A stretch of DNA of 51,268 nt from Phycicoccus sp. (GCA_017993715.1 JAGOME010000027.1:1-51268), one strand, 5' to 3'. Positions 7,412 to 17,375 are shown, numbered from the stretch's first letter. A program made the numbers and translations. Notes: generated from the sequence alone by a model not told the origin.

Positions 7412-8539
7412 TCAGGAGATGGCCTCGATGGCCGTCTGGACCTTGGTCTGGACCTCGGTCGGCAGCGGTGCGTAGCCGATCTCCTCCAGCCCCTTCTGCA
7501 CATCGCTGGAGGCGAAGTGCGTGAGGAAGGCCTTGATGTTGGCCTGCTTCTCAGCGTCGGCACCCTTGCTGCACACGATCTCGTAGGTCACCAGCAGGAT
7601 CGGGTAAGCCCCGGCCTCGGTGGTCGCGTAGTCGAGCTTGAGGCGCAGGTCGTTGCCCTCGCCGTCCTGGGTGGCTGCAGCCACGGCCTTGCCAACGGAC
7701 TCACCGGTGAGCTCGACGGCGCCGCCTCCGTTGTCGATCTGGGCCACGCCCAGGCCGTTGTCCTTCGCGTAGCTCCACTCGACGTAGGTCACACCCCCGT
7801 CGGTGGACTTCACGCCCTCGGCCACACCCGAGGACTTCTCCTTGCCCTCGCCGATGCCGCTCCACTTCTTGGCCGGGTCAGCGGCCCACGCGTCGGCGGC
7901 CGCGCCCTTCAAATACTTGGTGAAGTTCTCGGTCGTCCCCGACTCGTCGGAGCGGAAGAAGACCTTGATGGCTGTGGCCGGCAAGGCGGAGCCGGGATTG
8001 ATCGCCGCGATGGCGGCGTCGTCCCAGGAAGTGATCTTGCCGCTGAAGATGTCCGCGGTCACCGCGGGCGTGAGGATGAGGCTGTCGATGCCCTGGACGT
8101 TGTAGGCCACCGCGATCGGGCCGGTCACCATGGGAATGTTCCAGGCAGGCGAACCGCAGAAGGCCTCTGCCTTGGCGACCTCGGTCTCCGTGCCGTCGCT
8201 GCTGCTTGTCTTCAGGGCCGAGTCGGAGCCGGCAAAGTCGACCTGCCCGGCAAGGAACTGCTTGATGCCGGCGCCGGAACCGGTCGGGTTGTAGTTGATT
8301 GTGGCGTCGGCGCACGCCGTCCCGTAGGAGGCGATGGCCTCCTCGATGGCGTTCTTCTGGGCCGAGGAGCCCTCGGCATTTAGGGTGCCCGTGAAGCAGT
8401 CGGCGGCGGCGGCCGACGCAGACGAGGAGTCGGAGGCTGACGCCGACCCGGAGGTGTTGTCGTCGGAACCGCACGCGGTGAGGGCGAGCGAGCTGACGAG
8501 GGCGGCGCCGACGATGGCGGCAAGCCGGACGGTCTTCAC
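7412..8539 (-). CDS. pstS: Phosphate-binding lipoprotein PstS
   Basis: 375 residues from a GTG at 8539. The N-terminus is a lipoprotein signal peptide, with lipobox LTAC giving lipidated Cys23. A Ser/Ala-rich linker follows (SGSASASDSSSASAAAA), then the PstS fold with GTLNAEGSSAQKNAIE, NYNPTGSGAGIKQFLAG and FRSDESGTTENFTKYL, which hold the phosphate. It sits on the outer face of the membrane and hands phosphate to PstCA. It is the first gene of pstSCAB, with PHO-box-like repeats upstream (8637-8658). Confidence 0.96.
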   Translation of the reverse strand: MKTVRLAAIVGAALVSSLALTACGSDDNTSGSASASDSSSASAAAADCFTGTLNAEGSSAQKNAIEEAIASYGTACADATINYNPTGSGAGIKQFLAGQVDFAGSDSALKTSSSDGTETEVAKAEAFCGSPAWNIPMVTGPIAVAYNVQGIDSLILTPAVTADIFSGKITSWDDAAIAAINPGSALPATAIKVFFRSDESGTTENFTKYLKGAAADAWAADPAKKWSGIGEGKEKSSGVAEGVKSTDGGVTYVEWSYAKDNGLGVAQIDNGGGAVELTGESVGKAVAAATQDGEGNDLRLKLDYATTEAGAYPILLVTYEIVCSKGADAEKQANIKAFLTHFASSDVQKGLEEIGYAPLPTEVQTKVQTAIEAIS

Positions 8540-8603
8540 AGAGGAGGTCCTCTCGGGATGTGCACGTGTAGGGGGTCGGGGCGGCGTCGACCCGACGCAA
8601 CGG

Positions 8604-8658
8604 ACGCTAGGGACGGTGAGTGACGCGGCGACGCGCCGGACATGAACGACGGGTGAAC
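8604..8658 (-). promoter_or_regulatory. pstS promoter with PHO-box-like direct repeats
   Basis: On the minus strand two adjacent 11-base units, GTTCACCCGTC (8648-8658) and GTTCATGTCCG (8637-8647), match the form of Streptomyces PHO boxes, which are 11-nt direct repeats beginning GTTCA. A -10-like TAGCGT (8604-8609) lies 27 bases downstream, so the repeats cover the -35 region. This fits activation by a PhoP/RegX3-type regulator under phosphate starvation; regX3 is encoded at 40337. Confidence 0.65.
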
Positions 8659-8699
8659 GGAAGCGGACGGCTTCCCGATATGGCCTGGCCAACCCCGCA

Positions 8700-8918
8700 G
8701 GTTCTTCGCTCGCGCGGGTTGCTCGCGGGCGCGCTGGCTATAGCACCCGCGCGAGTGAAGTTTCCGCGGGTGGCGCGGGTTGTTCACTGGCGCGCCGGTT
8801 ATAACACCCGCGAGAGTGAAGTTTCCGCGGGTGGTGCGGGTAGTTCACTGGCGCGCTGGATATAACGCCCGCGGGGGTGAAGTTTCCGCGGGTGGTGCGG
8901 GTTGTTGGCGGGCGCCGC
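8700..8918. repeat. 61-bp tandem repeats upstream of pstS
   Basis: The phrase GTGAAGTTTCCGCGGGTGG begins at 8755, 8816 and 8877, an exact 61-base period. A partial earlier unit begins near 8700. Each unit continues with GCGGGT, (T/A)GTTCACTGGCGCGC, GG and a TATA-containing run, then CACCCGCG or similar. The units are 85-95% alike. Nothing codes here. The array fills the space between the mutT1 stop and the pstS promoter. Confidence 0.85.
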
Positions 8919-8919
8919 G

Positions 8920-9870
8920 TCAGGGCAGGTATCGCTCCGCGGCGGCCACGACGGCCTGGTCGCCGTACCCGCTGAGATGGATGACGAGCGCCTCGCCCTT
9001 GACGAGCTTGTCGCGCGAGGCCTCGGCCATGATCTGGGACAGGGATGCGGTCGCCTCGGTATCTGGCTCAACGCGTTCGGCGATGGTCGCGATCAGCCCA
9101 GGCAAGAGAGGGCCGTGCGTGCACATGGCAGCCGGGGTCCCGCGGGCGAGGAGCCGCGCCAGATGGCGCCCGGCCTTGGCGGGGTCGAGCGCGTAGCCCT
9201 CCTCGGACAGCCCGGGACGCTCCCTCAAGGTCAGGCCGGTGCGGGCGGCGTAGGGCACCAAGGTGTCGACGCACCGCACCGATGGTGAGGTGACGAGGCG
9301 CTGCACTCCGTAGGCCGCCAGGATCGGCTCCAGGCCCTTGGCGCGGCGGTGGCCGGTCGCTGTAAGGGGCCGTCGTCGGTCGTCGCTGCCGGTGAACTTG
9401 CCACGGGGGAGAGCCTCGGCGTGCCGGACGAGGATGATCGGCCACGTCTCCAGGCGGCCGTCCTGGTGGGTGCGCACCAGGGCCCTGAGCTGTTCGCGGT
9501 CCCGGGCATAGTCCAGTCGAGCGTCGGCCTCGGCGACGCTGAGCCACGCGACTTCGTCGATCTCGTTCTCCAGGACGCCGGAGCCGCCGATGACCCGCGC
9601 CGACCAGTAGGCGACGATCTTGTCGGACGGGCCCTCGGGGCCGAGGACGGCATACGACGCCGGAGGCAGTGGCTGGCCGAGGCGGACCTTGAGGCCAGTC
9701 TCCTCATGGGTCTCTCGGGCCGCCGCAACCGGCCACTCCTCGCCCGGGTCGAGTTTGCCCTTGGCCCAGGACCAATCGTCATAGCGCGGACGATGCACGA
9801 GAGCGACCTCGAGCGCACCGTCACGGACCCGCCAAGGAATGCTCCCGGCGGCCGGGATCGTGCTCACCAT
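8920..9870 (-). CDS. mutT1: MutT1-like Nudix hydrolase fused to a histidine phosphatase domain
   Basis: 316 residues, ATG 9870, ten bases after the ppk1 stop. The N-terminal half carries a Nudix box (GKLDPGEE, then ARETHEETGL, residues about 38-60), which cleaves 8-oxo-nucleoside di/triphosphates or related substrates. The C-terminal half begins with the histidine-phosphatase motif LVRHAEA (near residue 148) and ends in HGPLLPGLI. This two-domain layout matches mycobacterial MutT1 (Rv2985), which also neighbours ppk1. It is probably co-transcribed with ppk1 and is cytosolic. Substrate preference cannot be read from the sequence. Confidence 0.88.
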   Translation of the reverse strand: MVSTIPAAGSIPWRVRDGALEVALVHRPRYDDWSWAKGKLDPGEEWPVAAARETHEETGLKVRLGQPLPPASYAVLGPEGPSDKIVAYWSARVIGGSGVLENEIDEVAWLSVAEADARLDYARDREQLRALVRTHQDGRLETWPIILVRHAEALPRGKFTGSDDRRRPLTATGHRRAKGLEPILAAYGVQRLVTSPSVRCVDTLVPYAARTGLTLRERPGLSEEGYALDPAKAGRHLARLLARGTPAAMCTHGPLLPGLIATIAERVEPDTEATASLSQIMAEASRDKLVKGEALVIHLSGYGDQAVVAAAERYLP

Positions 9871-9880
9871 GAGTCGCCCG

Positions 9881-12169
9881 TCACCTCCGCCGAGCCTTGT
9901 GGCGACGCCTGCTGTGCACCTCGATCGCCGCCGCTTGCAGGTCGGGCAGTGGCTCACCGGCCTCGTCGACGTGATGGCGGTTCCAGCGACCGTCGCTGGT
10001 CAGCACCCAGCGTGAGTAGCGATCCGACATCCCCATGTCCAGCAGTTGCGCCAGCTCGGCCAGGTGCCGCTCGTCGGTGATCCGCACCATGGCTTCAACC
10101 CGGCGATCCAGGTTGCGGTGCATCATGTCGGCCGACCCGATCCACGCCGACGGCTCGCCCCCACCGGCGAACCAGAACACGCGCGAGTGCTCGAGGAAGC
10201 GGCCCAGGACCGAGTGCACGCGGATGGTCTCGGACAGCCCGGGGATGCCCGGGCGCAGGGCGCAGATGCCACGCACCCATAGGTCGACCCGGACCCCGGC
10301 CTGCGAGGCGCGATAGAGCGCGTCGATGAGCGCCTCATCGACGATCGAGTTGACCTTGAAGACGATGGAGCCCGAGCCAGGCGCTGCGGCCTCGTGACGG
10401 ATTTCCTCCTCAACCCGCTCGATCAGGCCCGAGCGCAACGACCGGGGCGCGACCAACAGGCGGCGGAACTTGCTGCGGGGGGCGAAGCCGGAGAGCTGGT
10501 TGAACAAACGGGTGAGGTCCTCGCCGACCACGGGGTCATCGGTGAGCAGGCCGAGGTCCTCGTACAGGCGAGCGGTCTTGGGGTTGTAGTTGCCGGTGCC
10601 GATGTGGCAGTAGCGCCGCAGCCCCTCCTCCTCTTGGCGCACCACGAGGCAGAGCTTGCTGTGCGTCTTGAGGCCGACGATGCCGTAGACGACGTGGACG
10701 CCGGCACGTTCGAGCTTGCGGGCCCAGCTGATGTTGTTCTGTTCGTCGAACCGCGCCTTGATCTCGACCACGGCCAGGACCTGCTTGCCGGCGTCGGCGG
10801 CGTCGATGAGCGCATCGATGATGGGCGAATCGCCGCTCGTGCGGTAGAGGGTCTGCTTGATCGCCAGCACTCGCGGGTCGGCGGCGGCCTGCTCGATGAA
10901 GGCTTGGACCGACGTCGAGAATGAGTCGTAAGGGTGATGCAGCAGCACGTCCTGCTTGCGGACTGCGGCGAAGATGTCGCGCGGCTTGGCGCTCTCGGTC
11001 GGCGCCAGATCACGGTGGGTCCGCGCGAGGAATGCCGGGAAGTGCAAATCGCTGCGTTCGAGGTCGGCGATGATGTCCAGGCCCCGCAGATCCAGGGGCG
11101 CCGGCAGTCGGTAGACCTCACTCGGGCTGACCCCGAGCTCGCGGATGAGCAGATCCAGGACGTGGTCGTCCATGGCCTCGTCGACCTCAAGCCGCACCGG
11201 CGGGCCGAACCGGCGCCGGGTGAGCTCCTTTTCCAGGGCCGCCAGCAGGTTCTCTGCGTCGTCCTCCTCGACCTCGAGATCCTCGTTGCGGGTCACTCGG
11301 AAGGTGAAGTGCTCGATGACCTCCATGCCGGGGAAGAGGCTGTCGAGATTGCCCGCGATGACGTCTTCGAGGGGCACGAAGCGCGCGTGATAGAGGTCGC
11401 TCACGCTGGACTCGGACCCTGCTGGCTCGACCCGCACCAACCGGGGGAGCAATTGAGGGACCTTGACCCGCGCGAAGTGCTCCTTGTCGGTTTTGGTGTT
11501 GCGCAACAGCACGGCCAGATTGAGCGAGAGCCCAGAGATATAGGGGAACGGGTGTGCGGGGTCAACCGCAAGGGGGGTGAGGACGGGGAAGACCCGCTCG
11601 GCGAACATCGCCCGCTGGATGTCGCGCTCCTCCTCGGACAGATCCCCCCAGCGCACCACGGTGATGCCCTCGTCGGCGAGCCCGGGCCGGACGTCCTCGC
11701 TCCAGACCTTGGCCTGCATGGACATCAGCTCGTGGGCCACGAGTGAGATCTGCTCGAGGACCTCGCGCGGTTCGAAGCCCGAGGCGCTGCGCACGGCCAT
11801 GCCCGTCGCGATCCGCCGCTTGAGGCCGGCCACCCGGACCATGAAGAACTCGTCAAGGTTGCTGGTGAAGATGGCCAGGTAGCGGGCCCGCTCGAGTATC
11901 GGCACGCTGGGATCCGCTGCCAACTGGAGCACCCGCTCGTTGAACTGCAGCCACGAGATCTCGCGATCCAGGAACCGGTCAGCCGGCAAGCCCTCGGCGA
12001 CCTGGGAGGGGACGCTGGCTCCCGTCACGCGCATGAAGCGGCCGCCCACGGCGTGCTCGGGGAGGCGGGCCGGCACCGAGGCGCTGATCGTGGAGACGTC
12101 GGACACCCCTGCGGGGTCCGGATGTCCCTCCTCGGCGGTGTTCGTCTGCTCCCAGGCCGCTGACGTCAT
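9881..12169 (-). CDS. ppk1: Polyphosphate kinase PPK1
   Basis: 762 residues. It reversibly makes polyphosphate from ATP. The family landmarks are present: [19 protein letters not shown] at residues 66-84, [20 protein letters not shown], the catalytic histidine in [10 protein letters not shown] (His503, equivalent to the autophosphorylated His of E. coli PPK), [12 protein letters not shown], and the second conserved His in [10 protein letters not shown] (His661). An N-terminal extension of about 60 residues is variable. The start at 12169 lies 12 bases after the mshD stop, and mutT1 follows after 10 bases, so mshD-ppk1-mutT1 may be one unit. Confidence 0.97.
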   Translation of the reverse strand: MTSAAWEQTNTAEEGHPDPAGVSDVSTISASVPARLPEHAVGGRFMRVTGASVPSQVAEGLPADRFLDREISWLQFNERVLQLAADPSVPILERARYLAIFTSNLDEFFMVRVAGLKRRIATGMAVRSASGFEPREVLEQISLVAHELMSMQAKVWSEDVRPGLADEGITVVRWGDLSEEERDIQRAMFAERVFPVLTPLAVDPAHPFPYISGLSLNLAVLLRNTKTDKEHFARVKVPQLLPRLVRVEPAGSESSVSDLYHARFVPLEDVIAGNLDSLFPGMEVIEHFTFRVTRNEDLEVEEDDAENLLAALEKELTRRRFGPPVRLEVDEAMDDHVLDLLIRELGVSPSEVYRLPAPLDLRGLDIIADLERSDLHFPAFLARTHRDLAPTESAKPRDIFAAVRKQDVLLHHPYDSFSTSVQAFIEQAAADPRVLAIKQTLYRTSGDSPIIDALIDAADAGKQVLAVVEIKARFDEQNNISWARKLERAGVHVVYGIVGLKTHSKLCLVVRQEEEGLRRYCHIGTGNYNPKTARLYEDLGLLTDDPVVGEDLTRLFNQLSGFAPRSKFRRLLVAPRSLRSGLIERVEEEIRHEAAAPGSGSIVFKVNSIVDEALIDALYRASQAGVRVDLWVRGICALRPGIPGLSETIRVHSVLGRFLEHSRVFWFAGGGEPSAWIGSADMMHRNLDRRVEAMVRITDERHLAELAQLLDMGMSDRYSRWVLTSDGRWNRHHVDEAGEPLPDLQAAAIEVHSRRRHKARRR

Positions 12170-12181
12170 AGGCCCATCGTG

Positions 12182-13093
12182 TCAGGTCGAGGCCTGTCCC
12201 GGAACGCCGTCCCGCACGAAGACGACGTGGCTCTCGACGACGTGGAAACCCTGTCGCAGGTAGGTCGCCAGCGCGGGGGCGTTGTCGCCGTCGACATAGA
12301 GCTCGACGGCCGTACACCCCTGAGCGGCCAGGTGTTGCAGGCCAAGGCGCGTCAGCGGTCCGGCCAGCCCGCGGCCCTGGGCGTCGGGATGAACGCCGAC
12401 GACGTAGACCTCGCCGGTCGTCGAATCCGGCTCGATTTTGGTCCAATGGAATGCCGCGGGCTCGGCGCCGGGCGGATCGTCCTCGCGGCGCAGCCAGAAC
12501 AGCCCGCTTGGATCGAACCAGGGCTGGGCCATCCGTTCGCGAAGGTCGGCAACCGTGAGCCTGCCCTGTTCGCGATGGTGGGCGAAGGCGGCGGCATTCA
12601 CCCGTTGGAGCGCCTTCACGTCGGGCAGACCAGCAAAGGTTGTGCTCGTCCATCCCTGGGGCAGAACGGGATCGGCGAGGTCATCCGGTCCGAGGGTGCG
12701 CTCCATCTTGAGCAGCTCGCGACCGACGACCAGGCCGGCGGAGTCGGCCAGGGCCGCCGCCGCGGGGAGCCGACCGTGGGACCACACCCCGGTTGCCCCC
12801 TGCGCGAGTACCGCGTCCAGGAGCGCCCTCCCGTGTCCCGAATGCCGGGCGGCAGGGTCGACGACGAGCTCGGCGGAGCCGTCCGAGGTGATCTGGGCAT
12901 ACCCGACCAGCCCCTCGACGGCGTCCGACCGCGCCACATGGATGACGCCGGGGCGGGAAGGCCCGAGCGCGAGGAGGAAGGCCTCGGACAGCGGGGACAC
13001 GCTGTCGACGGTGGTGGCCGCGCTCACGATCTGCTGAATGTCGGTGATGACCGGTGCCGTCAGGGCTGTAAGGACCGCCGTCGTCTCAGCCAT
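12182..13093 (-). CDS. mshD: Mycothiol synthase MshD
   Basis: 303 residues with two GNAT acetyltransferase domains. The C-terminal one has the acetyl-CoA loop [22 protein letters not shown] (near residue 235) and ends in [10 protein letters not shown]. The N-terminal one has [21 protein letters not shown]. MshD acetylates Cys-GlcN-inositol, the last step of mycothiol synthesis. The ATG at 13093 overlaps the stop of the GlnR-like gene by eight bases. I recall the same glnR-mshD neighbour pair in M. tuberculosis (Rv0818-Rv0819). The pathway partner mshA is at 34358. Confidence 0.95.
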   Translation of the reverse strand: MAETTAVLTALTAPVITDIQQIVSAATTVDSVSPLSEAFLLALGPSRPGVIHVARSDAVEGLVGYAQITSDGSAELVVDPAARHSGHGRALLDAVLAQGATGVWSHGRLPAAAALADSAGLVVGRELLKMERTLGPDDLADPVLPQGWTSTTFAGLPDVKALQRVNAAAFAHHREQGRLTVADLRERMAQPWFDPSGLFWLRREDDPPGAEPAAFHWTKIEPDSTTGEVYVVGVHPDAQGRGLAGPLTRLGLQHLAAQGCTAVELYVDGDNAPALATYLRQGFHVVESHVVFVRDGVPGQAST

Positions 13094-13784
13094 GGACGGT
13101 CTCCTGCGTGGAGTGCTCCTCAGGCACGAAGCGATAGCCGACGTTGCGGACGGTGCCGATGAGGACTTCGTGGTCGGTGCCGAGCTTGGCTCGCAGCCGC
13201 CGGACATGAACATCGACAGTGCGGGTGCCGCCGAAGTACTCGTAGCCCCACACCTCCTGGAGGAGCTGCGCTCGGGTGAACACCCGGCCGGGATGCTGCG
13301 CGAGATAGCGCAGCAGCTCGAACTCTTTGTAGGTCAGGTCCAGGATCCGGCCACGCAGCCGGACCGAGTAGGTCGCCTCGTCGATGACGAGGCTGCCGGT
13401 CGTAATGGTCGGGTCGGGGTCATCGCCGAGGAGTCCGCGGCGGCCAACGGCGAGGCGGATCCGCGCCTCGACTTCCGCGGGTCCGGCCGTGTCGAGGACG
13501 ACGTCGTCGGCGCCCCACTCGGCATTCACCGCCGCCAGGCCGCCTTCGGTGACGATGACGATGAGCGGCTGCGACATGCCCGTGGTCGTCAGCAGCCGGC
13601 TGAGCGACTTGGCCAGGGCGAGCTCTCGGCGGGCGTCGAGCAGGACGACATCCCCCGGTGGGGCGTCGACGAGGGCGGAGACCTCGGCGGGAAGAATGCG
13701 AACATGGTGACCGAGTAACCCCAGTGCCGGCAGGACGTCGGCACTCGGGGCCAGCGAGTTGGTCAACATGAGCACAGCAGCCAT
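13086..13784 (-). CDS. glnR: GlnR-like atypical response regulator (winged helix)
   Basis: 232 residues. The N-terminal receiver-like domain ([20 protein letters not shown], then [10 protein letters not shown]) lacks the acidic pair at its start that normally binds Mg2+, as in GlnR-type orphan regulators that are not phosphorylated by a kinase. The C-terminal OmpR-type winged helix is intact ([43 protein letters not shown]). There is no kinase gene next to it. The ATG at 13784 has GAGGG just upstream; an in-frame ATG at 13769 is possible. The likely role is global nitrogen regulation, from synteny with mshD and domain type. Confidence 0.82.
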   Translation of the reverse strand: MAAVLMLTNSLAPSADVLPALGLLGHHVRILPAEVSALVDAPPGDVVLLDARRELALAKSLSRLLTTTGMSQPLIVIVTEGGLAAVNAEWGADDVVLDTAGPAEVEARIRLAVGRRGLLGDDPDPTITTGSLVIDEATYSVRLRGRILDLTYKEFELLRYLAQHPGRVFTRAQLLQEVWGYEYFGGTRTVDVHVRRLRAKLGTDHEVLIGTVRNVGYRFVPEEHSTQETVHG

Positions 13785-13809
13785 TGCCCTCAAGGATAGG
13801 CGGACACCC

Positions 13810-14097
13810 ATGAGCGAGCTCGGCATCGTCCGCACCCCCGAGTCGAGCGCGGGCGCCGTCGTCATCCGCTACTGGGCTGGGGCTCGGCATGCAGCCGGGG
13901 TCGATTCGGATCAGGTCGATGCCCGCACGGTGGGTGAGGCCCTCGATGTTGTGCTGGCCCGACGCCCGGCGCTGGCATCCGTGCTGGCCCTGAGCACAGT
14001 GCTCATCGATGGTCAGGCGGGCAGCGCTCAGGAACGGGACCGGGAGGTCGGGCCCGGGGGCGTCGTCGAGATCCTCCCCCCGTTCGCCGGTGGGTGA
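13810..14097 (+). CDS. MoaD/ThiS-like ubiquitin-fold small protein
   Basis: 95 residues from the ATG at 13810. The sequence [20 protein letters not shown] and the end [10 protein letters not shown] match the MoaD/ThiS beta-grasp fold with a C-terminal Gly-Gly, the site of thiocarboxylate formation by an E1-like enzyme. No moa or thi gene is adjacent, so its sulfur-carrier pathway is open. It is divergent from the GlnR-like gene with only 25 bases between the starts. A membrane protein gene follows after 4 bases. Confidence 0.8.
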   Translation: MSELGIVRTPESSAGAVVIRYWAGARHAAGVDSDQVDARTVGEALDVVLARRPALASVLALSTVLIDGQAGSAQERDREVGPGGVVEILPPFAGG

Positions 14098-14101
14098 TGC
14101 C

Positions 14102-15172
14102 ATGATTCCGGGCGTGGATACCCCTGACGGGACGGCGAATGCCGCGGGCTCGCAGCCAGCGGGGTCGGACGACGCCGCGCACACTCCCGACGCGGCCTCG
14201 CAGGACGAGTCCGCGCAGGCCGCCCCCGAGCCGGCCCGGTCCGCGCAGGCGGGCTCCACCGGGGACGCGGCCCGACAGGACACACCCGTCCCCGATTCGC
14301 TCCTGATGGAGGAGCCGATCGAGGACCAGCAGTCCCCGCACGCCTCGCACGCCCCGGCCGAGACCCGTCGGTCCCGCCGTGGACGCGAGGGCGTCAGTGC
14401 ACGCCCGGAGCTGCCACCAACGGCCGATCAGCCGCACCCGATCCTCGCGGGTGTGACCGTGGCTGCGGCGGTGGTCCTGGGCGTGGGCGCCGTCGTCGAT
14501 CCGCTCATCCTCACGGTGCTGTTTGCCGCGCTCGGCGTGCTCCTCGCCTGGAGTGTGCCCGAGCTGATGTCCCTGCGGCCGGCCTGGCCGGTCGTGGTCC
14601 CGATCGCCGTGGCCGCGGCGGGCACGGCCATCGCAGCGGCGGTGACTGATGGCCCTCCGTACCTCGAGCTGGCCCCCGTGGCCCTGGCCGGTGCGACCGT
14701 CCTGGCGTGCCTGCTGCAGATCCTGCGTCGCGACGGACGCGGCGGCCTGACCCTGTCCCTGGCCGGGAGCGGGGCTGGCTTGGCTTTCGTGGCGATGGGC
14801 GCCTGCTACCTCCCGGTGGTGCGCAACCCCGAGGGTTCCGCGGTGATCATGTGCGTGGTGGCCGCCGTCGGGGCGTCGGCTGCCGCAGACCTCCTCGTCG
14901 GACGGGGCCTTCCGCGCCCCTCCCTGGTCGTCGTGGCCGGGGTTCTGGGCGCCGTGGTCGGGGCGGTCGCCGCGGCTCTTGGCGGGGACGTGTCGGTCGC
15001 TGCTGGCCTCTTGCTCGGCCTCCTCGGTGCGGGGCTGGCCTTCGCCGTCCGGCGCGTCGCGACGGGCGTGGTCACCATCGTGTCGGCTCGTGCTCAGGTC
15101 GCTGCCGCAGTGGCGTCGGCGTTTGCGCCCGGGGTGGTGGCCTACGTCGTGGGTCGCATGTTCATCGGCTGA
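14102..15172 (+). CDS. Polytopic membrane protein of unknown function
   Basis: 356 residues. The first 110 are low-complexity, rich in Ala, Asp, Pro and Glu (predicted disordered, cytosolic). They are followed by about eight hydrophobic segments, beginning ILAGVTVAAAVVLGVGAVV, and a short C-terminus. I see no transporter or enzyme motif. It follows the MoaD-like gene after four bases and is probably co-transcribed with it. The ATG at 14102 is chosen over upstream frames because the earlier sequence lies inside the previous gene. Confidence 0.75.
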   Translation: MIPGVDTPDGTANAAGSQPAGSDDAAHTPDAASQDESAQAAPEPARSAQAGSTGDAARQDTPVPDSLLMEEPIEDQQSPHASHAPAETRRSRRGREGVSARPELPPTADQPHPILAGVTVAAAVVLGVGAVVDPLILTVLFAALGVLLAWSVPELMSLRPAWPVVVPIAVAAAGTAIAAAVTDGPPYLELAPVALAGATVLACLLQILRRDGRGGLTLSLAGSGAGLAFVAMGACYLPVVRNPEGSAVIMCVVAAVGASAAADLLVGRGLPRPSLVVVAGVLGAVVGAVAAALGGDVSVAAGLLLGLLGAGLAFAVRRVATGVVTIVSARAQVAAAVASAFAPGVVAYVVGRMFIG

Positions 15173-15319
15173 CCAGCACCGAGTCGCCTGACCGCCCGCT
15201 GGGCTCGGCTGACCGGGCCCGCGAGAGGTCGACCGCTCCGGCGTGTGCGTCGGCGCTCGACGGCAGGCGCTCTCGCCGGCAGGCGCGCTCGCCAGGAGGC
15301 GCGCTCATCGATCGGCGCG

Positions 15320-15685
15320 CTAGTAGACCAGGGCAGTGGTGTCGTCCTGCAGCGCCTCCTCGACAAAGCTGGCGACACCGCGGATCTGAGCTCCGGCTAG
15401 CAGGTCGTCGGCGCTGAGGCCGCGGCGGACGGCGCATTGGCTGCAGACCGTGACGTGCGCCTCCTGCAGCAGGGTGTCGCGCAGCTCGGACATGGGCATG
15501 GCGTGGGGGAGCACCCAGTCCTCGGCGTGGCCGGGCACGGCCAGCCAGACCGATTCCCCGGAGAGCCACAGGCTCACGGTGACCCCAGAGGCCACGGCGG
15601 TGGCCGCGACCATGACGCCCTGGTTGAGGCGTTCGAGCGCCTCGGGGCCGGAGGTGATCTTGACGACGAGCCGACGTGCTGCCAT
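15320..15685 (-). CDS. DsrE/DsrF-like small protein
   Basis: 121 residues. LVVKITSGPEALERLNQGVMVAATA at the start and VTVSLWLSGESVWLA fit the DsrE/F Rossmann-like fold. Two cysteines in VTVCSQCAVRRG (near residue 80) lie where sulfur-relay members carry the active Cys. No sulfur-oxidation genes are nearby, so a stress or sulfur-transfer role is only a possibility. It is divergent from the nitrobindin gene, 37 bases start to start. The 147 bases downstream (15173-15319) contain nothing recognised. Confidence 0.75.
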   Translation of the reverse strand: MAARRLVVKITSGPEALERLNQGVMVAATAVASGVTVSLWLSGESVWLAVPGHAEDWVLPHAMPMSELRDTLLQEAHVTVCSQCAVRRGLSADDLLAGAQIRGVASFVEEALQDDTTALVY

Positions 15686-15722
15686 GCCCCCAACCGTACG
15701 GCGGGCGGCATACGATCGGTCC

Positions 15723-16232
15723 GTGGCTTTCACCATCGATCCTGACCTGCCCCCGGCACTTGCCCCTCTGGCGTGGCTCATCGGCCGCTGGGAGGGCGCT
15801 GGCCTCGTGGGGTATCCGACGATCGAGTCCAAGCAGTTCGGCCAGGAGATCGTCTGTTTCCATGACGGCCGACCTTTCCTGGAGTGGCACAGCCACACGT
15901 GGCTGCTCGACGAGGACGGGGCCAAGGTGCGCCCCCTGGCGACCGAGCTCGGCATCTGGCGACCGGTCGCGGAGCAGAGCGATGGCAGCAACGTGGAGTT
16001 CCTCCTCACCCACCCGACTGGCATTGTCGAGATGTATGCGGGGACGGCCGAGCCGGCCAAGATCGAGATCCGGACCGATGGGGTCTTGCGCAGCCCGGCG
16101 GCCAAGGAGTACAACGCGGCGACCCGCCTGTACGGCCTGGTCAACTCCAACCTCATGTGGGTGATGGACATGGCCGCGGTGGGCCAGCCCTTGCAATCGC
16201 ACGTGTCGGCGGAGCTCAAGCGCGTCGAGTAG
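15723..16232 (+). CDS. Nitrobindin-like heme-binding beta-barrel protein
   Basis: 169 residues from a GTG. The motif LIGRWEGAGLVGYPTIE (GxWxGxG, residues 17-33) opens the barrel, and a His near the C-terminus (QSHVSAELKR) is at the place of the heme-ligating His. These are the marks of THAP4/nitrobindin family proteins such as Rv0813c, which bind ferric heme and isomerise peroxynitrite. A -10-like TACGAT ends 6 bases before the GTG with no ribosome site, so the mRNA is probably leaderless. Confidence 0.88.
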   Translation: MAFTIDPDLPPALAPLAWLIGRWEGAGLVGYPTIESKQFGQEIVCFHDGRPFLEWHSHTWLLDEDGAKVRPLATELGIWRPVAEQSDGSNVEFLLTHPTGIVEMYAGTAEPAKIEIRTDGVLRSPAAKEYNAATRLYGLVNSNLMWVMDMAAVGQPLQSHVSAELKRVE

Positions 16233-16310
16233 CCCGGTCGCGTCGTCCGCTCGCCGACCAACTCACTGAGCCGCTGACCTCACCTCGCCGAAACGTCGCC
16301 CGGGCTCGCC

Positions 16311-17375
16311 TCAGGGGATCGTCGTGGTGTTCTGGTAGTTCTGCATCGTGTCGGTGCGGATCGCTTCCCCGAGGGCGGCCATCCCGGCCGTGTCGACGAT
16401 GTCGATCGAGCCCCCGTCAGGCGCCGTGCCGAAGCCGGTGAACGGCGCCGTGATGAAGATGATGTCCTCGGAGCGCACATTGCGCAGGGCCAGCGCCTCG
16501 TCGCGCATGTCCGCCACCGAGTAGCTCTGGTCGATGACCAGGTCAGAGGTGGCGGCATCGACGAGGCCGGCCACCTTGATGGGGTTGGCGATGATCTCGG
16601 GCGTCGTGGCCTTGAGCATCAGGGCCTTGATGAAGGCCTGCTGGCGCCGGCCGCGTGAGATGTCGCCCTCGCTGAGCTGGTAGCGCTCCCGGACGAACCC
16701 GAGCGCCTGCTCGCCGTTGAGGTCGTTCCACCCTTGTTGGATGTCCTGGCCCCCGTTGCCGGTGCTCGTGCTGGCTTCCTCGGCCCAGACCCGGACCCCA
16801 CCCACGGCATTCGTCATCTTCTGGAAGCCGACGAAGTCCGTCTTGACGACATGGTCGATCTTGATGCCGACCAGGTTCTGGATGGACTCGACGACCAGCG
16901 GCGCCCCGCCGTAGGCATACGACGCGTTGAGTTTGGTCAGGCCGTGGCCGGGGATCTCGACCCCGAGGTCACGGGGGAAGTGGATCAGGTAGACCTTGGA
17001 GTGGTCGGCCGGGACGTGCGCCACGATCATGACGTCGGAGCGGCCGGAGTCGCCGGGACGCGCGTCGGTGCCGATGATCAGGTAGTTCATGCCGCCCGCG
17101 GCCGCAATCTGCTGCTCTTGCTCGGTGGTCAGGGACGGGCCGGTCGTCGGGAGGAGATTCTCCTGGGTGACGTTCTGGTTGACCGTGTGGTTGAGGAAGA
17201 GCAGGTAGGCGGCGACGCTGGCGATGAGCAGGAGGAGCAGTCCCAGGAAGATCGCCAGAACGCGCCGACCCCACCGTGGCTTGTGCTCATCGCGGCGCTG
17301 ACGGCGCGCCGGGGGGATCTCCTCGAAGGTGAGCTCGTCGAGCCCACTGTTGTTACCGATCCCTGACACAAACAT
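16311..17375 (-). CDS. LytR-CpsA-Psr (LCP) family cell-wall glycopolymer ligase
   Basis: 354 residues. A cytosolic basic N-terminus is followed by one membrane helix (VLAIFLGLLLLLIASVAAYLL, near residue 40) and an extracellular LCP domain: NYLIIGTDARPGDSGRSDVMIV, HFPRDLGVEIPGHG, KLNASYAYGG and FVRERYQLSEGDISRGRRQQ. The conserved Asp and Arg residues that bind the polyprenyl-pyrophosphate substrate are present. LCP enzymes attach arabinogalactan or teichoic-type polymers to peptidoglycan. The start is uncertain: GTG 17369 and ATG 17435 are in-frame alternatives, none with a clear ribosome site. Confidence 0.92.
   Translation of the reverse strand: MFVSGIGNNSGLDELTFEEIPPARRQRRDEHKPRWGRRVLAIFLGLLLLLIASVAAYLLFLNHTVNQNVTQENLLPTTGPSLTTEQEQQIAAAGGMNYLIIGTDARPGDSGRSDVMIVAHVPADHSKVYLIHFPRDLGVEIPGHGLTKLNASYAYGGAPLVVESIQNLVGIKIDHVVKTDFVGFQKMTNAVGGVRVWAEEASTSTGNGGQDIQQGWNDLNGEQALGFVRERYQLSEGDISRGRRQQAFIKALMLKATTPEIIANPIKVAGLVDAATSDLVIDQSYSVADMRDEALALRNVRSEDIIFITAPFTGFGTAPDGGSIDIVDTAGMAALGEAIRTDTMQNYQNTTTIP

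Noticed and set aside
6908-8383. Long plus-strand open frame over pstC and pstS
   Set aside because: It is an antisense shadow caused by high GC; pstC and pstS on the minus strand have full family motifs.
8700-8918. CRISPR-like array
   Set aside because: The whole 61-base unit is conserved, with no unique spacers and no cas genes in the window.
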